NCBI RefSeq assembly: GCF_016920785.2
Contig: NW_024609837.1
Location: forward strand, 48,424,745 to 48,488,744
Direction: 5' to 3'
DNA length: 64,000 bases
Source of the DNA: Ixodes scapularis
Taxonomy: Eukaryota; Arthropoda; Arachnida; Ixodida; Ixodidae
Shown: piece after piece, positions 44,643-56,052 of the stretch
Layout of the letters: each line of letters starts with the position of its first letter
Position numbering within the stretch: position 1 is the first letter of the stretch
Translations under genes and position numbers: made by a program
Notes under the pieces: generated by a model
The model's input: only the letters and a program-made list of their open reading frames with translations
What the model was told of the DNA's origin: nothing
Database searches by the model: none

Positions 44643-45719
44643 ATGCGCCACCCGTTCAGCCCGCTCGGCCGAGCCGACGCGACCTGGACCCAGCCGCCAT
44701 GTTTGTTTAGTGCTGGCGCCCACTATAGGTCGCTGGAGTCGCGAATGCAACGCAGATTCTTCGAGAGCTCGAGGGAAGGACCCAGCACCCGGACGAAAGT
44801 CTGGTCCGGTACGTTTGGGTCATGCAAGAGCTTCGAGAGTGCAAACCCGAAGTCACCGGAGTCGGACAGAGTAGCTCGGGTCCAAAGACAGTGCCACCCA
44901 AGATACCCTGTCTACCTCATAAACCGGAAATTTGAGACCCTTGAAGAGCTAGCCTGGGGCGCCCGCCTGATCGAGGAAGCTTTTCATGCCGAGCGGGACA
45001 ATGTGCCGCCGCCACCAGCCAACTACCCGCTCAAACCGGCATGCACATGCGGGGCCCCGAGACCTCCGCGCAAGTGGACTGTCCAAACGGGTCCTTCCTT
45101 CCCCATGTCAGCCAGGACAGTGTGCGTGGCATGCATGGCGTTCTTCCGTGCGGGATAAGCAGATGTTCGCCTAACTCTCGTCGAGAGGTCCGCGAAGGTA
45201 ACAGTAGTGCCCGTGAGGGTCCGGGGAGGGGGTCGCCACGACAGGTGGGAGCTCGTTGGCCGCGACCTATCGCAAGCTTGGGGCCAATGGAGATCACCAC
45301 CCAAGTGAACCATCTTCATCAGTCTGCTTCTGCAAGTGCTGGGGTAAAACTGGCACGCTTCGGTCGAAATTCCGCGGCCATGCATCATTGACCCCCGCCG
45401 CAACGAAACAAGCCCTCCCCACAACCGCTGGTCGGAAGCCTGGTATAGGCCCTTCCATACTGGTTCTTTATCCGATCGCTGGAGGGGGTCGGACAGGCAC
45501 CTTGGTGCGGGTAGCCTAAGCAGGCAAGTGTCCTCGGACTGCTGCTACAAGTGCGAGAAGCCCGGCCATCACCGAAACCAGTGTCCAAGACTTCTGGACA
45601 CTACAAACAAAAGGAGGCACGAGGCGGAGGCAAAGGGCCAGAACCAGAACAGGAAACTACATTTAATTGGACATGGACGAGACAATCAATACGCTAATAT
45701 CGTTGTTGGCGGAGCTTGA
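44643..45719 (+). pseudogene. Gag-like region with CCHC zinc knuckle
   Basis: The first frame (44643-45158) contains VYLINRKFETLEELAWGARL and a Pro-rich stretch (PPPPANYPLKPACTCG), typical of the capsid C-terminal part of a Ty3-type gag. After a decayed region, a second frame (45528-45719) has a zinc knuckle CYKCEKPGHHRNQC, followed by a Lys/Arg/Gln-rich tail and the sequence YANIVVGGA. The reading ends at 45719, where the block shared with 30285-30430 begins in opposite orientation. Element identity beyond LTR gag is uncertain. Confidence 0.6.
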
Positions 45720-45850
45720 GTCCGGGCAGCGACTCCCTGTGTGCCACCTCTGATTTGCCTTACCAAGGCAACGCATGCGATGTCCGCATGGCCGACTTGA
45801 TTCCGCCGTCACGTGGGAAAGTTCCCCACCTATGCCCCGCAGTCGGGCAA
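45716..45850 (-). repeat. Second copy of conserved block (see 30285-30430)
   Basis: Minus strand reading CGA-stop-VGNFPT, then NQVGHADIACVALVRQIRGG and GVAARTQAP, homologous to 30285-30430. The two copies diverge at both ends, so they are a dispersed repeat. Confidence 0.5.
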
Positions 45851-45886
45851 CGGGGCAGGGGACACTCCTCCCCCCCCCCCCCCCCC

Positions 45887-46427
45887 TCAAACTTTGTCCG
45901 GCATGTCGATGACGGAGTTGTCGTTGTGGTCGTCAAGGGGTGGATGGCGCTGCTGGGCGGACGCATGTTGCAGGTCCGGTCGGTGCCGCTGGACAAGCAT
46001 GATGGCCCGTTGGGAGGTTGCGCTCGCCGAGTTGGTTGACGCGCGCGATGCGTTGGGCGTCCGCCCTCTCCCCAGCTGCTTGGTCACATGCTGCTCTTTC
46101 TGCAGCTGCTCGGTCAGCTCCAGCTTGTCAAAGACATCCTGCATCTCTTCCAGCTGTCGCTTGAGCTCCTTCGTCTGGCTCAGGGCTCGGCGGGTGGCTA
46201 CCTTTTTGCTCTGGATCGTCTACAGTGGGTGGCTGACACTTGCTTTGTCCACGTGGTCCTCCTTGATCCGAGCCAGCTGCTGCTCCGTCCCGTTTTGGGT
46301 GGCCGCTGTCCATGATTCCCTGGGCCGCCCCTGATGAGCCGTCGTCTTTGGTGGCCCGGTCCACCACGAGTCCGGCCGCCATGCCGTTCAGATGGCGGGA
46401 GTGGTGACGGTGTTGTCCTCTAGCCAT
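45887..46427 (-). pseudogene. Coiled-coil, charged reading frames, gag-like
   Basis: Minus-strand frames 46427-46128 and 46144-45887 overlap with a shift. The second contains a likely coiled coil (LKRQLEEMQDVFDKLELTEQ across the shift), and the first is Gly/Asp/His-rich. Charged coiled-coil N-terminal regions occur in some gag proteins. It lies downstream (on the minus strand) of the Ty3-C integrase at 46469-48000, so it may belong to another element. No firm function. Confidence 0.35.
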
Positions 46428-46468
46428 CGTTGTGGAGAAACAAGGAAGCAGACGACATGAGGGCTTAG

Positions 46469-48000
46469 TTAAAGGTTGAGCCTGACATTATTTTCGCGCC
46501 CTTTCGAGGAAGTTTGGAATAACGGATCTGAGGTGGGCACACTATCTCCTTTCCCCTCTCTTGAAGAGGGAGCAGATTCGTGAAAGCAGAAAACTACCCA
46601 AATGCGAGAGAGGTGAAGCCGAGGAGACAAAAAAAAAAAAAGGTTCATCTCTCTTTCGCCTGACCGACGTCGCAGGTTATACCGCCGCCTTGGGGGAGAC
46701 ACGGGGGTTTCCGGAACGGGACCGTCGTTAGTGTCGTTCCAGTCCTGCGAGGAATCTTTGTTTTCTGCATGAAAAAAATGTTTAAGGTCGGCGACATGAT
46801 TAGGTTCGGTTTCTTCCTTCGACTCGAAGTGAACTAGTTTGTAAGTGGTAAGTCCCTTGCAAACAAATGGTAAACGAACCTTACCATTTGTTTGCAAGGG
46901 AGACTGCAAAGCCTCGAGCGGCGTCGCTCAGTGGGTGAGTGCGCCGGAGTACAATATCTCCCAACTCGAATGGTACTGTTCCAACTGCTGCACTCGGGCG
47001 ATGTCGAGGTTGTCGGAGAAGCGATTTCGCAGGTCCTTTGCGATCTTCACGTAGGGGCGAAGCCTTCCCCCAGACTCTGTAGAAAGGAGACTGTTAAAAA
47101 GCGGAAACCCGAGCTTCTTGCCGAAATTCAGTTTTGCGGGAGTGAGACCCGTTGACCAATTAGTGGTCGTACGGGTTGCTAATGCCAGCTCCGGCAGTTT
47201 TGCGCCCCAGTCCTTGCGGCGTTTGGTGTAAGCCACTTACATCATCTTAAGGTTTTGATTTACCCTTTCCGTGGTGTTTGGTTTTGGGTGGTGTGGGGGA
47301 AGTTTTTTTGTGTCTAATTCCGAGCACCGTGCACGCATGCATCCACTAACACCTTACTCGTTAGGTAGGAGGCATTATCGCTTAGAATTAGTGCTAGAAC
47401 GCTGAACCTAGAGAATGTTTGAAGCAGGCATTCCGCAGATTTTTTGCGAATCTAGCTTTCGCAAAGAAAACAACTCAATCCACCTCATGACGTGGTCAGT
47501 TACCACGAACAAATGTACTGATTGCTGCGCGGAGTACGTGGGAAGGGGCCCATGACGTCACATAAACAAATCTGCCAAGGGCTCTGGCTCACGATTGGTT
47601 GCATGAAACCGGGGGGCTGATCATCACGAGGTATTGCCTTCTGGCACACCGAGCAGCTACGAGCGTATCGGAGCACACCCTGCCTCATTCCTTTCCAGGT
47701 AGAAATTTGCGATAACTTTTCGTAAGTTTTGCTGCTGTGTCCTGCCAAGGCAGAGTTATGCATGTACCACAACCTATGCCTGACACGAGGGCAAGCAAGG
47801 AACATTGAGAGGAACACGGTGCAGCAGGCAAGGAGCCCTACATGGCGCAAGATACAGTCGACAGCGCCTCAGGAGTGATGTGACGTGTTCGGAATGCTGC
47901 AAATGTTGAAGTCGCTCTATGTTGGTTAGGACGCCTCTAAGGCGTTGCTTCAGTATAAGTTCAGGGTGAAACTTACTTGTACAACCCAGTGTCAACTCAT
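46469..48000 (-). pseudogene. Ty3-C integrase
   Basis: Minus strand: the H2C2 zinc-binding region (HNSALAGHSSKTYEKLSQIS, CSVCQKAIPRD; about 47760-47620), then the core in shifted frames: LCDVMGPFPRTPRSNQYI, HVMRWIELFSLRKL, a decayed SDN segment near 47370, ERVNQNLKMM, and WGAKLPELALATRTTTNWST (about 47200-47140). The C-terminal frame (46909-46469) has LQTNGKVRLPFVCKGLTTYK and a basic tail RRRYNLRRRSGERE. At least four frameshifts or stops are present. A palindrome at 46853-46901 lies in the C-terminal frame. Confidence 0.8.
46853..46901. repeat. Perfect 21-bp inverted repeat within Ty3-C
   Basis: tcccttgcaaacaaatggtaa, 7-base loop, then its exact complement. One arm encodes the QTNGKVRLPFVCKG region; the other is its inverted copy. 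Confidence 0.9.
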
Positions 48001-49115
48001 GCTTAAACCGAATGTTTCATGAAAAATGAAATATTTGACCACTTTTCTTTGCACCGTTATCACGAATCGAAACTTTGGCAAAGACGGACATCATACCTTC
48101 GGAATCCCAAGCATGTGCACCCACGTGATATTCAAGGGGTCTTAAGATCTGCCACACCGGTTCATGCTGTGCTGCACAAACATTGTCACGTCGTCTCCAC
48201 AACACATGTCTGCTGTATCCGACGGCTTCCGTGAGAAACAGAAACATGCAAACAGGCGTTTTCCCAAAAGCCTATTCAGTAGGAATTCATACAAGGTGAA
48301 GTGTAGTAAAGTTCATTTAAGTACGCTGCGAAACTGGTATAGTGAGCAGCAAGTGACACAACACCGAGAATATCGGCCTTGGTGCATTTTTCCAGACATC
48401 GCACCTAAATATCAACCGAAACACGGGGCTTAGCGCAACGGAGCCTTCCCCGAGCCCACGGTGTTTAAGCAGAGCGCAAAGGGCCGCAAACCTTGACGAT
48501 AGGAAACGTGGTGACGTCCGGCAGTAGCTTTGGCTGCACCGCTGATCTTTTGGCTGCTCCGCCTCCTGTATAAAGGTATCAAACAGCACGGCCAGCCTCT
48601 CGATAAGCTAAATTTCACAGAGTAGCTACTATTTCGTTGTACTCCGACGACGAAAAGCGTACCACGTCGAAGAGGAACCAGAGAAGCGCAGAGTCTCGAT
48701 TTCGTTTTCTCCGTCGTCTGTGCGGATAAAACACGGTTGCGATATTAACAGACGGTCACTTGTTCGACATTCTCTCTCTTATCCGATGTCCGACAACCCT
48801 GCACATTCCTTGAATATTAGCATTTCATCGATGACAACAACGTTTCCGGAATGTGAAAGCTTCCGGTCGAAACAACTACTAAAATTTGCGGTTTTGCCTT
48901 GTTTCGGCATGTACTTAGCATACACGGCTTAATCTTTCAGGCAAGCATATGACTACTGGCAGGATCAACCAGGTAATCTTTGTGTGGTCCTCTTTAACGG
49001 AAGAAGCCAGCGCGCGGACTACTATCTGCCATTTCATGGCGTTTGAATCATTACAGGCCCAAGGCAATGCTGTCATTGGGACTAAGAATGCTTGGATTTG
49101 GGCTAGTTGATTTGA
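48001..49115. other. No gene recognised
   Basis: Short frames only (for example 48164-48433 plus, 48317-48589 minus), none with a recognisable domain. Confidence 0.5.
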
Positions 49116-49302
49116 CATTAGGAGGTATATTGCGCTGCGAAGTTAAACCTAGCACATAAACACGCAATCACTGAAACAATATAAGACTGCGGTTTCACAA
49201 GTATGTCGTGTACTTCTCCGTCTTCCATATCGTCTCATAAATTGAGATTGCGTGTTTATGGGTTAAGTGTAACTTCGCAGCGCAATATACCTCGTAATGT
49301 CA
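49116..49302. repeat. Inverted repeat, ~58-bp arms
   Basis: 49116-49176 (gaggtatattgcgctgcgaag ... ataaacacgcaat) pairs with 49244-49302 with a few mismatches across a loop of about 65 bp. Confidence 0.8.
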
Positions 49303-50984
49303 TCGGGAGCAACAACAGCTGCACTACGCAGGATCGCTCCATCCCTCACAACTCTCAGACCTACAGGCAAAGTCTCTGGGCTGGGGAACTCCCTGTTAGG
49401 GTACAGCCATCGAACGACGAGTTTAACCGGCACTGCGAGCATGGCGGCTCAAGATAAAAATCAACAGAGCTTTTCACCTCCGCACGGATTCGGTTGCGCC
49501 ACCTTTCTTATCTCACAACATCCATTACTTTGCTCATTGACACTTTACTTATGCATTAATTGCCTCATTTCGCTTCTTTAAGCTCGCGTTTTGTTCCCAC
49601 CGACATGTGTTTCGGCAGCGTTCGGGTCCCTTCTCTTCAGGGCTTTGACCCTTCAGCGTTCTCACTTTCAATATACATGTCACTGCCTCAGTCACTCTGC
49701 ATTATTAATTTAAGAATGTTGAACGGACAGAACGGACAGACAAGTGTTAGAGCCACTTAAAAAGAAGGAAATTTGCACACGTTTGCACATCTGCTAATCA
49801 GTGCTCGAACTAGTGTTCTATGTAAACATCTGCTAAAGTCGGGTGTAAGCACAAGTTGTTCGGAAACATCTGTTTAATTATAAGATCTGCTAATTTCGCG
49901 TGTAAACGGCTTTCAGCATTTTAAATATCTAAACTATCATTGGAGTTATGCATCCTTTAACTCGAGCTTTTATTGTGTGGCGCACAACTTGAGCGGATAT
50001 GTACAAGACATAAATGGCAATGGTAATAAATGTTTTTTTTTTTTTTGCTTGCCCATTTGGTAGAAGACCTTTCTTGTCAGTGACAGCTGATATTTCTGCA
50101 TGGCAGTGGTGCTTCACACACGTATATGACCGTAGTTGTACGGATTTGTCTTAATAATTAAATTGTTTTCCCTGAGACATATTATTTTGTAACCACACTT
50201 CACTTTAAAAATAAAAAAAAAACACTTGTCCGCCTCTTCATAATATCAGATAACACTGGTTACGTATGTAAAACTTATATTCCTAAAATTAATACTAAAA
50301 AAACAAAGAAAAACAAATCCAGTCACTACTTATCTTTTTGTTTTTAACTGTGTAACGAAATATTTGGCCAAATTCACTTTCGACTATTTGCCTTTCGTCA
50401 TCATCGGGCCTCTTAAAAACTCGACTTGAGCCGCGGGTTATTTTTGACTAGTTTGTAAAACTGCCATGCATTGCGCGAAGGAACCGCGACGCCCGTCAAT
50501 CAATTAATCAACCAATCAATCTTTATTTGCACAAGAAAGCGGAACACGGGAAGCCTGCACGGCTGGGTGAAGGGTCATGAAACCCGTACGCTGAAGCGAC
50601 TGCAAGCTCCCCATGAGCAACTTATTAAGAGACATGCACTTAACAGCATTTTCACCGCAACGCCCAGTAGCCTTACAAGGCACGGGTATCTTATAGTGTT
50701 CGACCTCCCACACGAAAACAGCCGATCAAAGCTACGTGCGTGCGTAGTCTTTATTTCTTCTATAACGCCACAGAAAGTAATTTCGGCTTAAAGAAAGCCT
50801 TTTCTCCTAGCAAATTCATGCGGGAATTCTTTTTTTTTTTAATTGTTAGTTGTAAAAAAAAAATCTGTAAATGACGCCAAATGCCCCGACAAACCAAAAT
50901 GTTCGAGTAAAGAAAAAAGAAAAGTTCGTGAAACAAAGGTGAGGGTGCAGGCTAGCAGGTGTAAATTGAGCACAGTTGTTAACC
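49303..50984. other. No gene recognised
   Basis: Mostly AT-rich, with A/T runs (50031-50046, 50208-50222, 50831-50840). No domain-bearing frame was seen. Confidence 0.5.
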
Positions 50985-51093
50985 CGAGACTGGAGATACG
51001 GACAAGGGACAAACACAGAACGACACGGACGAAGGCTTCTTTCGTGTCCTTCTGTGTTTTGTTCCTTGTATGTGTCTCCAGTCTCGGGTTTAC
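50985..51093. repeat. Fold-back hairpin, ~45-bp arms
   Basis: 'acccgagactggagatacgg' at about 50983 mirrors the complement ending at about 51090 ('ctccagtctcgggt'), with indels. The loop is near 51035. It is similar in style to the 'gacaaggacag' repeats at PLE-B ends. Confidence 0.75.
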
Positions 51094-51115
51094 ACCTATG
51101 CTCAAGAAATGTTAA

Positions 51116-51186
51116 CTCCCACGGAGAGTCGAACCCGCGGTCGCCGCGTATGAGGCAGACATCTTACCATTACGCCACACCGGCTT
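51116..51186 (-). repeat. tRNA-like SINE head
   Basis: On the minus strand, 'gccggtgtggcgtaatggtaag' (A-box region) and 'gcgggttcgactctccg' (B box) are spaced as in a tRNA. The anticodon stem does not pair well. The T run at 51188-51201 borders it. Confidence 0.5.
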
Positions 51187-51960
51187 TCTTTTTTTTTTTC
51201 TTTATTGCATGCGAATACAGGACGAGAGCACACATCATAGGTAGGCTCAGGTGATGAACATTATGATCTAGAACACTTTGATATTCAATAGGCTAGAGAA
51301 GAGAGACAACCAGTCGGGCAGAATTTCGCGACACTCGTATATACTTTTGATTTAGGATACACACTGAGTAAGATAACAACTAACAGGTTTTGGTGCCTGA
51401 ATGGCGTTTCTTACATGCATCCGAGATGTTATATACGATATAAACCTATGAGCATAGTGAAAATATACGGCACAGTGTCTTCGGAAGGAACAGGTAGGAA
51501 ACATATTGAATGCGGAGAAACATTTAAGGTCTTTCTTCAACGTGCGCTGCAGAACATCCCAGAAGAAAATTGCGTCCCAGCAAGCAATAAAAACATGTTC
51601 TATTGTTTCTGGTGTTTTGCACAGTAGACAATTCACTGTCCAAGGAGCGAACACCCTTTTCTCGTTTAGCCATACTTTGGTCGGTAGTACAGAACAGTGC
51701 AACTTAAAAAAAAAAAGTTTTGGCCGCTGTAGCGATTCCCAATTTTTTATGCGACATAATACATCTCGACCAGGGCAGTCTTCATAGATCGTGCGTTAGA
51801 TTGGTGTTGGGAAAAGAACATCCACAAGGTCTCTATATATTTGTTATTTCCTGAAACGGTTCCTAGATAATCCCTACAAAATCTGACACTTAAGAAGTTG
51901 AAGGCGTCCACAACCTTTTTAAGGTACCCCACTAACCTTGGGGTTCGGCCTCCCACCGGC
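51187..51960 (-). pseudogene. 3' end of a non-LTR element with zinc-binding RT tail
   Basis: Minus strand: AFNFLSVRFCRDYLGTVSGN near 51880, then (after a frameshift near 51700-51760) LPTKVWLNEKRVFAPWTVNC, CLLCKTPETIEHVFIACWDA and LQRTLKKDL, ending about 51352. The C-x2-C-x8-H-x4-C pattern is the zf-RVT domain found downstream of RT in several non-LTR clades. A poly-A tail (T run on the plus strand, about 51188-51201) marks the 3' end. The RT itself is missing. The frame 51960-52127 beyond it is not clearly related. Confidence 0.7.
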
Positions 51961-52325
51961 GTCAAACGAATTGCTCGTCGTAGAGTCAGCGCACAACGGC
52001 TTTCAATAGCCTGTACTGTCGCCGAAAGTCGTCGTCGGGGAGTTGAACACCCGGTGGTCTCGGTAGTGACGCCGACGGTGGCGGAAGATACGCTCGGCCG
52101 CAGCGTACGGCACCGCCATGTTGACAAAGTTTAACTTTGCCTGGACCCGAAACGAAGATTTCGAGCTCAAACCACGGATCTCGCAAAGTTCGGAAACGTC
52201 ACTTTGACGTTAGCGACAACTTCGACAAACGAGGTTTCTAATCACTTTTGTTTTGCACAAACTTTGGAGGGATTTGGAGCGTCAACAGGTCGGCTAGGGA
52301 CAATCTGCTATGCATTAATTTTTTA
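51961..52325. other. No gene recognised
   Basis: GC-rich minus-strand frames (to 52186) show no domain I can name. Confidence 0.4.
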
Positions 52326-52550
52326 TTTAGGCGTAGGGATGTAGGGACAAACGGGCGCTACGTCACCGGTGAAGCCGTTTAATCAGCGGGCTCCTCGCTC
52401 CCCTCACGCGCTGCACGCGCGCCCCGATAAACTTTGCTACATTCTACCACTCTCAAAGAAATGAGTGTTGTAATGAGTGACACCTCGCTCGGCGTGACGT
52501 CAGCGTCGCGAGAGTCCAATTAGCGCGTTCCGCAAACTTTGGGCATGCAG
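52326..52550 (+). repeat. Dispersed direct repeat, copy 1
   Basis: It starts ggcgtagggatgtagggaca and ends near 'gcgagagtccaattagcgcg'. A second copy is at 53811-54040 (ggcgtagggatgtagggaca ... gcgagagtacaatcagcatg). The two are in the same orientation about 1.5 kb apart. Their origin is unknown. Confidence 0.65.
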
Positions 52551-52571
52551 TTGTGCTCGACGAGTTTAGCG

Positions 52572-52690
52572 ACACTAACTGCATAAATGACGAGGACTGG
52601 ACGACACATTTCTGTGTTGTCCTGTCTCGTCATTTCTGTCGACGAGGATACGAGGACACATTTCTGTGCCGTCCTGTCCTCGTCATTTAT
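52572..52690. repeat. Tandem pair of ~60-bp 'cgaggac...acacatttctgtg' units
   Basis: 'gacacatttctgtgttgtcctg' and 'gacacatttctgtgccgtcctg' with 'cgtcattt' repeated after each. It resembles the rotating 'aaggacag' repeats at Penelope-type ends. Confidence 0.65.
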
Positions 52691-53617
52691 GTAATTCTCC
52701 TCTAACACCGTAACTTCACCAGCACACTTCATGTACACGAGTTTACGCATAACATACTATTTTTAGGGATTTTTCTCTCTTTCTCTTCTGTGTTTCGATT
52801 AAATCCGGAACTTCTTGCTTCTCCTTCTTTTTCGGCACTATTAAATGCCATTTGTCTGTTGGCACTCATCCCGGTTAGAGCACTACATAGCTCCTTCGGA
52901 GCAGAGTAGCGCAATCCAGAGCGCCATCTGTCGGCGAACACCGGCGAACGCCCGGAGGTTCCAACTGCGGTCAGAAATTCATGAGGAACGTGAGAAAATC
53001 GTTGTTGTTTTAATATCGTAGGGATGTACAGAACGACAATAGTTTTTGTCATAATAAAGAAACACTTTAGGATAATTTGCGCTAAATTGTGTGCCGCGTA
53101 AAAACGTTTTTTTTTTAAATTTTATTTGCCTGTGTCGCGTTTTGGAGCAGACGACGCGGCAGTGTCAAGGCAGCGTCACAGCGCTCACGTGACCCACTCC
53201 GGCCAACCCAAAAAGTCTATCTCCGCTGAGTACAGAAATCGTGTGCTTTAAACGCCCTTGCCTTGGAAATTGGCCTCGCCATTCAATATGATGAAAACGT
53301 TGATAAAGTGTTTAGTCCTTTACCAACTTGCCGACAAACTAGTTTCGAAAAAATTGAACTCGGCATTCATTTTTTAATCAGTAATGTTGCGTCGATCTCC
53401 AATGGTTTTCCCATGGGCGGGCCGCCTCATGTAACCCTGGGTACCACGTGACTCGCGCCGAGCTGCTCTGTCGGCAATGTTGTCGGCAAAACACGCAGAC
53501 CAAAGGATTGTACTACTCTGCTTCGTAAGAGCCATATAGTGCTCTAATCCCAGTCTCCCTCGTATTTCCTTCCACGTCGTTTTTCGCCTTAATATATAAA
53601 TTTAAAGAACATCGACT
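52691..53617. other. No gene recognised
   Basis: Short frames only. A 'cgtagggatgtacagaacg' phrase at about 53018 partly recalls the 52326 repeat. Confidence 0.45.
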
Positions 53618-53621
53618 TTAA

Positions 53622-53802
53622 AGGCCGGTTCACACTCTTGCGACCGGGTAAGACCGAGAGAGACCAGACCTGTTTTTAAGCCTCTTGCGATGTCTTAGGA
53701 CAAGCTCCGCTGCAACGCATCCGGTCTCAAGACGTCGCAAGAGGCTTAAAAACCGGTCTGGTCTCTCTCGGTCTTAATCGGTCGCACTTATGTGAACGGC
53801 GC
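53622..53802. mobile_element. Fold-back MITE with TTAA flanks
   Basis: 181 bp with arms of about 75 bp that are nearly perfect complements (taagaccgagagagaccaga; tttttaagcctcttgcga). TTAA occurs at both edges (53618-53621 and 53803-53806). The ends read aggccggttcaca / gcgccgttcaca. No coding capacity. Confidence 0.8.
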
Positions 53803-53810
53803 TTAACGCG

Positions 53811-54040
53811 GCGTAGGGATGTAGGGACACGGAAGCGCGACGTCATCAGTGCAGGTGTTCAATCGGCTGGACCCACGCTGTTGATCAGGCACGCTCCGAC
53901 GAAGCTCGCTACGACATTGTGTTTCACGATCGCGGTCAAATTTAAGCACCGGGAGAGTTTGAATAATTGGCATCACATTCCGCCTGACGCCCTAGTCGCG
54001 AGAGTACAATCAGCATGCTCCGCGAACTTTGGCCCCAACT
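53811..54040 (+). repeat. Dispersed direct repeat, copy 2
   Basis: See 52326-52550. This copy begins directly after the fold-back MITE. Confidence 0.65.
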
Positions 54041-54139
54041 TTGTGCCTTACGATTTTAGGGACCTTGGAGTGCTTGTGAAACTATTGTTGTCCCCGGTCT
54101 TCTTCAACCCCGTGGATCCTGTGTCAGTCCAACAGGGCT

Positions 54140-54735
54140 TGGGCGATTCCGGTTGCCCATGCAACACGTTCGGAGGTCGTATTTCGGTTGTGCAAGGCAA
54201 AACTTAGCGTGAATGTGGCCAAAGTGGGCGCACTTCCACTTGGGCTGCCGTCGCAGCATCCCAAGTGGGTCCCGATTCGCCTACGCGTGGGCTGCCAAAC
54301 TTCCGCTGCCCCTGCAATGCTCCATGCGTTTAACCTCGTCTACGCATGCTAGGGTTAGCACAGAGGTGGGCTCCACGGGGGCACCACGTAGACAAAAACT
54401 TAGACTTCCCTTGCAAGGCCCCAGTGGGGTTCACCTTGGCTGTAACTATAAGGGACCCCAGTTAGCACAAAGGCGGGATTCGTGGGAGCACCGCGTGGGC
54501 GATCTTCAAATGGGCTCCGTGTAAAATACTCCCCTGTGTCCCAAATAGGATATATAAAGACAAAATCAGCACGAGGGCAAAGGTTTGGCAGAGCTCTGAG
54601 CGTGGGCAGGTTGAACTCGGGCTGGCCATGTGATACCCCCGTGGGTTCACGGCGGCGCTCTCTAGGCAATATTAGCATAGATGTGAGCTCTAAGGGGCAC
54701 AGGTGGATCATGGCCCACTTGAAATGCCTGTGTAG
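54140..54735 (+). repeat. Diverged ~105-bp tandem repeat
   Basis: Equivalent anchor phrases occur at 54247 (gcagcatcc), 54354 (gttagcaca), 54461 (gttagcaca), 54566 (atcagcacg) and 54670 (attagcata), spaced 107, 107, 105 and 104 bp. Each is followed by a 'g-gg-tc ... ggggcacc-cgtgg' segment. Units are strongly diverged. Confidence 0.65.
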
Positions 54736-55685
54736 TTTTTAAAATGGCACTTTACGCGGATATTGAGAATACTTAGTTTAAGTCCTGTAAATTTATCATA
54801 TAAGGTCTGTTTATTTTCATACCGAATCTCCGAGGATCGTAATTTAAAGCGCGAGGAAGAATATTTTGCTTTGAAGAACTTTATTATGAATGTACTACAG
54901 AGTGTGTATGTAGAAAATGCCGCTTTGCGTGGTACAGAAATTTTTACTTAGATTTTTAAAATATAGTGTGAATTCTAAACGCGCTTTTTGACATGTCGAT
55001 GTCTGTTCTAAAACTCGGTGTCTGTAGCCGGGTCAACGGGCTATGTATCCCGAATACCTGTTCCAAAAATTGTATGTAAATGTGCAGTTTTCTGTTCCGT
55101 CTTGTACAGTTCAAATGCCCAACGTTTGGTGGTCTTGCTCAGGACATTTTATTGCTGAATAAGAGCAGAAACGTTGATATGGGTATTGAAATTGCGATAT
55201 TTGTTTTTCAGCAAAACTCGTGGTAAAAACGCAGGCTGTATGGGGAACGACTCATAATGAATCCGGGGCGGGGACACAAATAATAAAACAGAGAGACGCG
55301 CGTGTGTTTGCCCTCCTCGTTTATTTTTTCCCTATTTTTTTTCTTCCTCCGCAAAGTCGACATGGTACGTGAAAACACGCAGAAGTAGGAGTGCAAAGAG
55401 GATATACTTACAAACGTACAACACTTTATAGACTGAAATCGCCTCCCTGCTGGGCGGGTGTTGCCGCCTCGCGTGGTTCTGGGGGGCCGAGGCCTTAGGC
55501 TACATTGCCTCTCGTGGTTTTCGGTAGCGTGGTTCACGAGGCTGTAGGAGTGGGTTCAACGGACTTGACGCGTATTGAAAAGAAGACGATTTATCTAGAT
55601 TGCGTAAAGTTCCAGAAACACCACGTGCTTCACAATATACGTTCCCTCGTAGATGAGTGAAGCAAGCATACAGCATTTTACAGGT
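54736..55685. other. No gene recognised
   Basis: AT-rich with short frames. Nothing I can assign. Confidence 0.5.
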
Positions 55686-55689
55686 CGGA

Positions 55690-55890
55690 GACAATTGGAC
55701 CAGTCGTGGCCGAGTGGGCTAACGCGTCTCAGCTCGGAGCGTGGAGCGAAATCTTGCGCTGGGAACCTCCTGGGTTCGATCCCCCCCGCCCCCGCCCGTT
55801 TCGATCTGGATGAGTTTCGTACCGGCACGCGTTCGTGTGATCACTACTAAGTGATGCACGTTAAAAACCCCAGGTTAGCGGTTGTACCGC
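55690..55890 (+). mobile_element. tRNA-derived SINE (Ser/Leu-like head)
   Basis: A head with 'gtggccgagtgggctaacgc' (A box) and 'gggttcgatccccc' (B box), about 55 bp apart, as in tRNAs with a long variable arm. The body has 'gcacgttaaaaaccccagg', shared in part with the SINEs at 38661 and 57260. C runs after the B box and lack of a closed acceptor stem argue against a real tRNA. Confidence 0.65.
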
Positions 55891-56052
55891 ACTGGCCAAA
55901 TTTTTTATCTACAGCTAAGAGACCGATTGTCCGTTGAGGCGCATCTCCATCAAGGCTGTATAAACATAAAGAGCAAGCGAATTTTTGTTTTCTGCGCGCG
56001 TTCAGTTCACCGCTGTTGACTCCGCTTTACTCCGTTCTTCTGATGAAGTGTG

